Of a DNA stretch of 13,481 bases, positions 7,583-13,049 are shown piece after piece. The notes beneath the pieces were generated by a model. That model was not told where the DNA came from. It was given only the letters and a program-made list of their open reading frames with translations, and did not search any database. Within the stretch, counting starts at the first letter, position 1. Each line of letters starts with the position of its first letter. The translations under genes and the position numbers were made by a program. The DNA comes from an uncultured Lachnospiraceae bacterium (lineage in GTDB: Bacteria > Bacillota > Clostridia > Lachnospirales > Lachnospiraceae). The stretch spans positions 1-13,481 of the forward strand of contig CABUBX010000044.1 in the NCBI GenBank assembly GCA_902489925.1. The letters run 5' to 3'.

Positions 7583-8221
7583 ATGTATAAAAAAGTGGTT
7601 GAAAACTATGTGCCAATCAATGAGCAGGAGGTGTCAGATAAAATAATGATGCTTGAATTGATTGACAGTATCGGCGATAAGATTCTAACAAGGGAGAGTA
7701 TGGCGGCTCATATGACGGCATCGTCGATGATTTTTAACAGAACAAGGGATAAGGTACTGATGATTTACCACAATATTTATAAATCCTTTGCATGGACGGG
7801 CGGTCACAGTGACGGCGAGCACAATTTGCTTTATACGGCGGCTAAAGAGGCGATGGAGGAAACAGGACTTAAAAGTCTGCGTCTTATTCCTGTTTCGGCA
7901 GCAAAGAACGGGAAAACAGAAGATATAATTTCAGATGTATCGTATCATCGCTGGGCAGAGGACAGCGTTTGTGCGGCGGCCTCCATTGATGTTCTGACAG
8001 TAAACGGCCATGTTAAGCGTGGAAAATATGTTAGCTCACATCTTCATTTGAATGTGTCTTATCTTTTTGAGGCTGACGAGTCGGAGGCAATTTGCTGTAA
8101 ACCGGATGAAAATAGTGCGGTTGCATGGATAGAATGTTCAAAGCTTTCGGAGGCTGTAGATGAACCGTGGATGATTCCAATCTATAATAAACTGATTAAA
8201 CGAGGGCTAAATTTTCAGTAA
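7583..8221 (+). CDS. NUDIX hydrolase
   Basis: NUDIX enzymes cleave nucleoside diphosphates linked to another group, using a metal held by the Nudix box. The 212-residue protein has this box at 74-96: GHSDGEHNLLYTAA then KEAMEETGL. The helix glutamates (89, 92, 93) are present. Compared with GX5EX7REUXEEXGU, the first Glu is His80 (with Glu79 beside it) and Arg is Lys88, so activity is likely though the box is not perfect. The WTGGH lead-in and a later HLHLNVSYLFEA strand resemble a cytoplasmic NUDIX subgroup common in Clostridia; the substrate cannot be read from sequence. AGGAG (7571-7575), 7 nt before the ATG, lies inside the preceding gene's end, so the gene is coupled to the envelope operon. 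It is the last gene before the hairpin at 8261-8298. Confidence 0.9.
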   Translation: MYKKVVENYVPINEQEVSDKIMMLELIDSIGDKILTRESMAAHMTASSMIFNRTRDKVLMIYHNIYKSFAWTGGHSDGEHNLLYTAAKEAMEETGLKSLRLIPVSAAKNGKTEDIISDVSYHRWAEDSVCAAASIDVLTVNGHVKRGKYVSSHLHLNVSYLFEADESEAICCKPDENSAVAWIECSKLSEAVDEPWMIPIYNKLIKRGLNFQ

Positions 8222-8260
8222 GGTAACAAAATAATAGTAAAAATAGAAAAATAATGGAAG

Positions 8261-8298
8261 AACGAGGATGATTATATGAATATATAACATCCCCGTTT
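8261..8298 (+). terminator. Probable terminator hairpin after the four-gene operon
   Basis: AACGAGGATG (8261-8270) pairs with CATCCCCGTT (8288-8297) with one mismatch. Past a bulged A, TTATAT (8272-8277) pairs with ATATAA, giving a stem of about 16 bp with a tiny loop. The T-tract is short (TTTT, then GG), so termination may be partial. The A-rich stretch from 8222 to 8260 and the region from 8300 to 8361 hold nothing else I can identify. Confidence 0.6.
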
Positions 8299-8361
8299 TG
8301 GTGATTATATACAAATTTAATAGTCAAAAATCTACAAATCCCACAAAAAAGGATAAAAGAG

Positions 8362-8390
8362 TTGACAATATGCATAAATGGTGTTAATCT
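8362..8390 (+). promoter_or_regulatory. Strong sigma-A-type promoter for the LacI regulator gene
   Basis: A perfect TTGACA -35 (8362-8367) is followed after exactly 17 nt by TAATCT (8385-8390), a good -10. Transcription should start near 8397, giving a leader of about 60 nt. It is the clearest promoter in the window. The palindrome at 8403-8416 sits just past the start point. Confidence 0.85.
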
Positions 8391-8402
8391 GTACCTATAG
8401 AA

Positions 8403-8416
8403 ATGTTAAGTAACAT
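8403..8416 (+). promoter_or_regulatory. Candidate operator: perfect inverted repeat at the predicted transcription start
   Basis: ATGTTA-AG-TAACAT is a perfect 6-2-6 inverted repeat beginning about 6 nt after the predicted start point. A dimeric repressor bound here would block the promoter, and LacI-family genes are often autoregulated, so the adjacent LacI protein is the natural candidate. The half-site TAACAT recurs twice before the transporter genes (9474-9479 and 9483-9488). The site lacks the central CG of most LacI-family operators, so this remains a hypothesis. Confidence 0.45.
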
Positions 8417-8437
8417 ATGAAAAAGAAAAGGAAACTT

Positions 8438-8449
8438 AAAGGAGGGAGG
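8438..8449 (+). promoter_or_regulatory. Ribosome binding site that selects ATG 8456
   Basis: AAAGGAGGGAGG is a purine-rich, very strong Shine-Dalgarno region ending 6 nt before ATG 8456. An in-frame ATG at 8417 has no such site and overlaps the candidate operator, so it is rejected as the start. Confidence 0.8.
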
Positions 8450-8455
8450 CATACA

Positions 8456-9463
8456 ATGGCGGTAAAAAACACAGTGTCTATGCAGGATATTGCCGATCAA
8501 CTCGGTGTCAGTAAAGTGACTGTTTCCAAAGCACTCAACGGCAAAGAAGGCGTCGGCGAGGAGATGAAGGAACGCATTTTGCGCATGGCAGAGCATTATG
8601 GCTATATGCTTCCCGACTATGGACAGCGCAAGGCGAAAAAAGTCGGCATAATTATGAGTGACCGTTTTAATTCAGGTGATGCCGGAAGATTTTACATGAG
8701 CATGTACGGCGAAATTATGAACGAGCTTCGCAGGGAAAATTGTTCGGGAATTATGATGACACCGAACAGAGACAGTCTGGACCGGGATATGGAGACAATT
8801 GAATTGCCGGGTTTTTTTGACGGACTTATTCTTCTTGGAATTTTAGAAAAAGATGTTCGCAAACGTATTGTCAATGTGTCGCTTCCGAAGGTTTTTGTAG
8901 ATGTTTACGATGAAAGACATCGTTCGGATTCGGTTGTTACAGAAAACATTTACAGTACATATGAGCTGACTTCTTATTTATTCGGAGAAGGTCACAAAAA
9001 CATCGGATTTGTGGGAACCATTGGAACGACAACAAGTATTAATGACCGTTATCTGGGATATTTCAGGGCAATGCTTGAGCAGGGAATTACCCCGAAGACG
9101 GAGTGGCTTATTCCTGACCGAAGTGAATCGGGTCAGGCCATTGTGCTGAAGCTTCCGCATGAGCTTCCGACGGCGTTTGTATGCAATTGTGATGAGACGG
9201 CTTTCCGTCTTGTCAAGGCTTTAAGGGCAAGAGGCGTCAAGGTACCGGAGGAGGTTTCAATCGCAAGTTTTGATAATGATATTTATGCAGAGCTTTGCGA
9301 ACCGAAGCTGACAACTGTTGCGGTGAATATCGAAGAAATCGGACGGGTAGCGGCAAGGCGTATGGTGCGGTATATGGATAAGCCAAAGAAAACAATCGGT
9401 GAGGTTTTCCGTATACCGGGCAAGATGATTATCCGTGATTCTGTCAGAAATCTGACGAAATAA
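8456..9463 (+). CDS. LacI-family transcriptional regulator of the sugar-uptake locus
   Basis: This is a DNA-binding repressor or activator that responds to a sugar. The 335 residues fit the family. The N-terminal helix-turn-helix is textbook: SMQDIADQLGVSKVTVSKAL (8-27), then NGKEGVGEEMKERILRMAEHYGY. The periplasmic-binding-like ligand domain starts at about residue 62 (KVGIIMSD) and includes GHKNIGFVG (179-187), NDRYLGYFRAM (196-206), PTAFVCNCDE (238-247) and EEVSIASFDND (265-275). Between GY (49-50) and the first strand there are only about 12 residues. The usual segment (PNxxARxL hinge helix) is about 6 longer, so the hinge is shortened and its DNA-contacting Leu is not evident. Same-strand transporter genes follow 44 nt downstream, so they are the probable target. 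The effector is unknown, probably the imported sugar or its breakdown product. Confidence 0.93.
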   Translation: MAVKNTVSMQDIADQLGVSKVTVSKALNGKEGVGEEMKERILRMAEHYGYMLPDYGQRKAKKVGIIMSDRFNSGDAGRFYMSMYGEIMNELRRENCSGIMMTPNRDSLDRDMETIELPGFFDGLILLGILEKDVRKRIVNVSLPKVFVDVYDERHRSDSVVTENIYSTYELTSYLFGEGHKNIGFVGTIGTTTSINDRYLGYFRAMLEQGITPKTEWLIPDRSESGQAIVLKLPHELPTAFVCNCDETAFRLVKALRARGVKVPEEVSIASFDNDIYAELCEPKLTTVAVNIEEIGRVAARRMVRYMDKPKKTIGEVFRIPGKMIIRDSVRNLTK

Positions 9464-9473
9464 GCTGTGGCAG

Positions 9474-9488
9474 TAACATAAATAACAT
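9474..9488 (+). promoter_or_regulatory. Directly repeated half-site before the transporter genes (candidate regulator contact)
   Basis: TAACAT occurs twice as a direct repeat with 3 nt between, and the first copy lies within AGTAACATA, a 9-nt exact match to part of the candidate operator at 8409-8417. The site ends 19 nt before the first permease start, next to its ribosome site. I find no convincing separate promoter in this 44-nt gap, so the transporter may depend on read-through from the regulator gene. Short AT-rich matches can arise by chance. Confidence 0.25.
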
Positions 9489-9491
9489 AAA

Positions 9492-9499
9492 AAAGGAGG
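9492..9499 (+). promoter_or_regulatory. Ribosome binding site that selects the GTG start at 9508
   Basis: AAAGGAGG lies 8 nt before GTG 9508. The ATG at 9500 runs into a stop after two codons. The in-frame ATG at 9523 has only a poorly spaced GGGAG 2 nt upstream. GTG is therefore the best start. Confidence 0.7.
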
Positions 9500-9507
9500 A
9501 TGAAATT

Positions 9508-10464
9508 GTGAAAAAGGGAGAAATGAAAAAAGTGAAAAAGCATCGCTGGAGTAAGAATGATACCGAACTTACAGTGCTGGCAATTCCCACAGCCATATGG
9601 TACGTTCTCTTTTGCTTCATTCCGATGTTCGGTCTGGTCATTGCCTTTAAGAACTATAAGATGGTACCTGGACAGAATTTTATTCAGAACCTGTTTACAA
9701 GTGAATGGTATGGATTTAAAAACTTTGATTTCTTAATTAAGTCCAACGACTTGATGGTTATCTTGAGAAACACGATTCTCTACAATTTGGCGTTTATCGT
9801 ACTTGGTATGATTATTTCTGTGGGATTGGCGATTATGATTAGCTTAATTCACAGCAAGAGAAAGTCCAAAGTGTATCAGACATTGATGTTCTTCCCATAC
9901 TTTATGTCATGGGTAGTTGTTGCCTACTTCCTCGATGCTTTCTTAAATCAAAATAACGGTTTGATTAACAGCATGTTAAAGGATGGCGGTAATGAGCCGA
10001 TTCAGTGGTACATGACTGCGGGGGTGTGGCCGGCAATTCTTATTTTCATGTACTTATGGAAATCGACAGGTTATAACATGGTTATTTATCTGGCAAGTAT
10101 TTCCGGTATTGATACGACACTTTACGAAGCGGCTGTTGTGGACGGTGCTAACAAGCGTCAGCAGGTATGGTACATTACTTTGCCTTGCTTAAAGAGCGTT
10201 ATTATTATGATGTTTATCTTAAATGTCGGCAAAGTATTTTATTCGGATTTCGGTCTGTTCTTCCAGCTGGCACAGGGGGCTAAGGGTTCTATCTTCCCTA
10301 CAACGGCGACAATCGATACATATGTATATAACGCAATTCGGTCTTCGACGCCAATTGGTATGACGGCGGCGGCAACCTTCTTCCAGTCGGTAGCCTGCTG
10401 TATTACAATTCTTCTTGCCAACTGGATTGTAAAGAAGATTGATGAAGACAGCGCAATTATTTAA
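9508..10464 (+). CDS. ABC sugar transporter permease, LplB type
   Basis: This is one of two membrane subunits forming the channel of a carbohydrate importer. The 318-residue protein has a very basic cytoplasmic start (residues 1-13) and about six membrane helices (roughly 22-47, 85-113, 123-145, 172-196, 228-248, 284-309). The loop that contacts the ATPase shows the EAA motif: YEAAVVDGANKRQQ (206-219) ending in ITLP (223-226). The closest style is the LplB/YteP group of importers for complex oligosaccharides. The start is GTG. The second permease follows with a 16-nt gap, and its ribosome site overlaps this gene's stop. No ATPase gene lies in the cluster, so a shared ATPase elsewhere must serve it. 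The transported sugar cannot be read from the permease; the downstream glycosidase suggests an N-acetylhexosamine-containing oligosaccharide. Confidence 0.94.
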   Translation: MKKGEMKKVKKHRWSKNDTELTVLAIPTAIWYVLFCFIPMFGLVIAFKNYKMVPGQNFIQNLFTSEWYGFKNFDFLIKSNDLMVILRNTILYNLAFIVLGMIISVGLAIMISLIHSKRKSKVYQTLMFFPYFMSWVVVAYFLDAFLNQNNGLINSMLKDGGNEPIQWYMTAGVWPAILIFMYLWKSTGYNMVIYLASISGIDTTLYEAAVVDGANKRQQVWYITLPCLKSVIIMMFILNVGKVFYSDFGLFFQLAQGAKGSIFPTTATIDTYVYNAIRSSTPIGMTAAATFFQSVACCITILLANWIVKKIDEDSAII

Positions 10465-10480
10465 GGAGGGAGAGAAGATT

Positions 10481-11410
10481 ATGGCAAAGACTAAAGATAT
10501 GGAAATGGGCAGTGAATCTGCATTAAACCGAATCTCGAAGCCGACAAACCTCTGCTTCAATATTATATTTGCAATACTTGCGATTGTATGTATCATCCCG
10601 GTAATATTCATTTTTATGATTTCCATTTCCTCAGAACAGTCTATTCAGGAAATCGGTTACCGTTTTTGGCCGGAGGCTTTTTCGGCAGACTCTTATCTCT
10701 TTCTGTGGAATGAGATTGAGACAATTGTAAGAGCGATTGGCGTATCTGTTCTCGTTACTGTTGTCGGTACAGCTATTGGTCTTATGCTGACAGCAACAAT
10801 GGGCTATGTGCTCTCACGTTCGAACTACAAGCTCAACGGATTTTTCACAATACTTGTGTTTATTCCGATGATTTTCAACGGTGGTATGCTTTCAGCCTAC
10901 GTTGTCAACACACAGCTTTTACACTTAAAGGATACAATTTGGGCGCTTATATTTCCGCTTTGTGTTTCATCCTTTAATGTTGTTATCTGTAAGACTTATT
11001 TTAAAACAAATATTCCGGAGGCGATTATTGAATCTGCACAGATTGACGGTGCTTCTCAGTTTTCTATTTTCGGAAGAATTGCAATTCCGTTATCCAAACC
11101 GGTGTTATCAACAATCGCTTTGTTCTTAACTTTCGGTTACTGGAATGACTGGTTCCAGTCATCTTTGTATATTACAAACAGAAAGCTGTATTCTTTACAG
11201 GCGCTGCTTGACAGTATACAAAGAAGTATCGAGAAGATGGCTAGCAACCCGGCACTTGGCGTAAGTATGGCTGAGTATGTCAACTCCATGCCGAAAGAGG
11301 GTGCACGTATGGCGATGGCTATCATTATCATTATCCCAATTGCCTGCACATATCCGTTCTTCCAGAAATACTTTATTTCCGGTATTACAATCGGTGCGGT
11401 TAAAGGCTGA
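10481..11410 (+). CDS. ABC sugar transporter permease, LplC type
   Basis: This is the second membrane subunit of the importer. The 309-residue protein has about six helices (roughly 26-50, 84-110, 118-142, 152-171, 205-223, 278-297). Its EAA-type ATPase-docking loop is ESAQIDGASQF (184-194) followed by RIAIPLSKP (199-207). It ends with the YFISGITIGAVKG tail typical of the LplC/YtcP group, whose members often finish in a GxxxGAVKG-like sequence. ATG 10481 is chosen because AAGGAGGGAGAG (10463-10474) lies just before it; an in-frame ATG at 10439 would overlap the first permease and has no ribosome site. Three hairpins separate it from the solute-binding protein gene. Paired use with the upstream permease is certain by family practice; the substrate is inferred only. 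Confidence 0.94.
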   Translation: MAKTKDMEMGSESALNRISKPTNLCFNIIFAILAIVCIIPVIFIFMISISSEQSIQEIGYRFWPEAFSADSYLFLWNEIETIVRAIGVSVLVTVVGTAIGLMLTATMGYVLSRSNYKLNGFFTILVFIPMIFNGGMLSAYVVNTQLLHLKDTIWALIFPLCVSSFNVVICKTYFKTNIPEAIIESAQIDGASQFSIFGRIAIPLSKPVLSTIALFLTFGYWNDWFQSSLYITNRKLYSLQALLDSIQRSIEKMASNPALGVSMAEYVNSMPKEGARMAMAIIIIIPIACTYPFFQKYFISGITIGAVKG

Positions 11411-11420
11411 TATTTGTATG

Positions 11421-11438
11421 AAACGCCTCGGCGTTTTT
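11421..11438 (+). terminator. Terminator-like hairpin between permease and solute-binding protein genes
   Basis: AAACGC (11421-11426) pairs with GCGTTT (11431-11436) around CTCG, a YNMG-type stable tetraloop closed by C-G. The stem runs into TTTTT. It has the form of a short intrinsic terminator and starts 10 nt after the permease stop. Inside an operon it may end part of the transcripts or protect 3' ends. Confidence 0.6.
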
Positions 11439-11441
11439 ATA

Positions 11442-11456
11442 GAAGGCGATGCCTTC
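11442..11456 (+). other. Second intergenic hairpin
   Basis: GAAGGC (11442-11447) and GCCTTC (11451-11456) form a perfect 6-bp stem with a 3-nt loop (GAT). No T-run follows. Placed between the terminator-like hairpin and the solute-binding protein gene, it could act as a 5'-end stabiliser for the downstream message. Confidence 0.45.
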
Positions 11457-11485
11457 ATGAAAAATTAAATGTATCATTCAAAGAG

Positions 11486-11502
11486 CTGCCTATGGGCGGC
11501 AG
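11486..11502 (+). other. Third intergenic hairpin, against the solute-binding protein ribosome site
   Basis: CTGCC (11486-11490) pairs with GGCAG (11498-11502) around a 7-nt loop. It directly abuts AGGAGG (11503-11508), the ribosome site of the next gene, and could affect its access or its stability. Confidence 0.35.
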
Positions 11503-11508
11503 AGGAGG
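11503..11508 (+). promoter_or_regulatory. Ribosome binding site that selects ATG 11516
   Basis: AGGAGG lies 7 nt before ATG 11516, which opens directly into a lipoprotein signal peptide. A longer in-frame reading from 11414 would place 34 Arg-rich residues over the intergenic hairpins and is rejected. Confidence 0.85.
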
Positions 11509-11515
11509 AAAAACT

Positions 11516-12979
11516 ATGAAAAAGAGACAGTTAGCTGCATTAACGATGGCATCTGTAATGGGCTTAGGGGCATTGACAGCCTGCGGTAATTCAAACAATG
11601 GCGGTACACCTCAGACAGGCGGCGGAGACAATGCTGCACCGACAGACGAAGTTGTAACACTTAAATGGATTCAGGTAGGTAACGGACAGCCTGAAAACTA
11701 CGAGGCATGGCTTGCTCAGATTAACCCATACCTTGAAGAAAAAATTGGTGTAAATCTTGAGATGGAAATCGTGCCATGGGGTGACTGGGACAGCCGCAGA
11801 AGCGTTATCACAAACTCCGGAGAAGCATTTGACATTCTTTTCACAGACCAGGCAAGATACAATGCAGAAGTATCTACAGGTGCTTTTCTTGATATCACAG
11901 ATTTAGTTCAGTCAGCATCACCTGAGCTTTACAAAATGATTCCTGAAGATTATTGGCAGGCAATGGCTGTACAGGGCAAGATTTACGGTGTGCCTGCTTA
12001 CAAAGACAGCTCAATTACACAGTACTTTATCTGGGACAAGGATGTTGCTGATAAATACAATATCAACATCGAAGAAGTTAAAGATTTCGAAGGCTTATAC
12101 GATGCATTAAAGACAATCAAAGAAGGCGAAGGCGGCTCACCATATTACATGGCAAAAGAAGGCGCAGATATGCTTCTTTCATGGTATGACCAGTTAGGTG
12201 CATCTTTACCGGCACTCGGTGTTAAATATGATGATGGCGAAAAGAAGGTTGTAAACCCTCTTGAAGATGAAGAAATCTTAAAGAATATGGATGTTATCCA
12301 CAAGATGTACAAAGAAGGCATCATCAACGGTGATGCACCGACAGCAGACAGCCAGAACAAGTACAGAACATTCTTTACAGCTCAGGGTTGGAGTGGCGCA
12401 GCAGCTTCTAACTGGGGACCAAATAACGGTATTAAAAATTGTGTAGCTATTCAGTACGGTGATACAGTTGTATCCAACACATCTGTTCGTGGTTCAATCA
12501 GTGCAATTTCTGCAAACTGCAAGTATCCTGAAAAAGCACTTCAGTTACTTGAACTTGTAAATACAGATACAAAGGTTCGTGACCTTCTTTACTACGGTGT
12601 TGAAGGCGAAGACTTCGAATACACAGAAGACAAGAAAGTTAACAGACTTACAACAAGCTGGTCAATGGCAGGCTACACACAGGGTACATTCTTCAACGTA
12701 TCACTTCTTGCAACTGATGAGAAGAATCAGTGGGATGAGGTTAAAGCTTTAAATGAAGCTGCAACACCATCTGTAATGATTGGTTTCGACATGGATACAA
12801 GCAAGGTTGAGACAGAGCTTGCAAATTGCCGTGCCGTATACGAAAAATATAAATCAGAGTTCTGGACAGGCGCTCAGAATCCTAGAGAATTAGTTAAAAC
12901 AATTCATGACGAATTAGAAGCAGCAGGTTGGGAAACAATCCGCGCAGAAGCTCAGGCACAGATTGACGCTGCCAAATAA
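11516..12979 (+). CDS. Extracellular sugar-binding lipoprotein of the ABC importer (LplA/YtcQ-like)
   Basis: This protein captures the sugar outside the membrane and delivers it to the permeases. The 487-residue protein starts with a lipoprotein signal peptide; the lipobox LTAC (20-23) makes Cys23 the lipid-anchored first residue of the mature form. A flexible Gly/Asn/Thr-rich spacer follows (about 24-45), then a two-lobed substrate-binding fold starting at VTLKWIQVGNG. The C-terminal region (about 420-487), with SVMIGFDMDTSKVETELANC and an EAAGWETIRAEAQAQIDAAK ending, matches the DUF3502-type end of LplA/YtcQ-like binding proteins. Thr is almost always ACA, and Ala mostly GCA or GCT, in contrast to the mixed codons of neighbouring genes; this suggests high expression. 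Hairpins on both sides fit a more abundant message for this subunit than for the permeases. The exact ligand is unknown. Confidence 0.94.
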   Translation: MKKRQLAALTMASVMGLGALTACGNSNNGGTPQTGGGDNAAPTDEVVTLKWIQVGNGQPENYEAWLAQINPYLEEKIGVNLEMEIVPWGDWDSRRSVITNSGEAFDILFTDQARYNAEVSTGAFLDITDLVQSASPELYKMIPEDYWQAMAVQGKIYGVPAYKDSSITQYFIWDKDVADKYNINIEEVKDFEGLYDALKTIKEGEGGSPYYMAKEGADMLLSWYDQLGASLPALGVKYDDGEKKVVNPLEDEEILKNMDVIHKMYKEGIINGDAPTADSQNKYRTFFTAQGWSGAAASNWGPNNGIKNCVAIQYGDTVVSNTSVRGSISAISANCKYPEKALQLLELVNTDTKVRDLLYYGVEGEDFEYTEDKKVNRLTTSWSMAGYTQGTFFNVSLLATDEKNQWDEVKALNEAATPSVMIGFDMDTSKVETELANCRAVYEKYKSEFWTGAQNPRELVKTIHDELEAAGWETIRAEAQAQIDAAK

Positions 12980-12993
12980 GAGTAAAAGTAATG

Positions 12994-13035
12994 AACAGGG
13001 GCATTTTCAAACAGGGAATGCCCCTGTTTGAAAAT
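12994..13035 (+). promoter_or_regulatory. Two mutually exclusive hairpins before the glycosidase gene
   Basis: Form 1: AACAGGGGCATT (12994-13005) pairs perfectly with AATGCCCCTGTT (13017-13028), 12 bp with an 11-nt loop. Form 2: ATTTTCAAACAGGG (13003-13016) pairs perfectly with CCCTGTTTGAAAAT (13022-13035), 14 bp with a 5-nt loop. The shared right arm can join only one partner. No T-run follows either form. Form 2 ends 2 nt before the ribosome site GGAGG (13038-13042), while form 1 leaves 9 nt free. The layout could tune translation of the glycosidase or protect the 3' end of the binding-protein message. Confidence 0.7.
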
Positions 13036-13049
13036 ACGGAGGAAAAAAG

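Noticed and set aside
8417..8455. Longer LacI start at ATG 8417 adding 13 basic residues
   Set aside because: It overlaps the palindrome and lacks a ribosome site, while ATG 8456 has a very strong one and opens at the normal distance before the helix-turn-helix.
11419..11432. Catabolite-repression (cre) site over TGAAACGCCTCGGC
   Set aside because: It does not match TGWAANCGNTNWCA at the central CG register or the right half; the sequence is better explained by the hairpin.
11277..11468. Plus-strand open frame overlapping the end of the second permease
   Set aside because: It is out of frame with the permease, rich in Ser/Arg, crosses the hairpin region and has no ribosome site or domain.
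12994..13035. A simple intrinsic terminator after the binding-protein gene
   Set aside because: The stems are strong but GTTTG is followed by AAAATACGG, with no T-tract on the + strand, and the glycosidase ribosome site is immediately adjacent.
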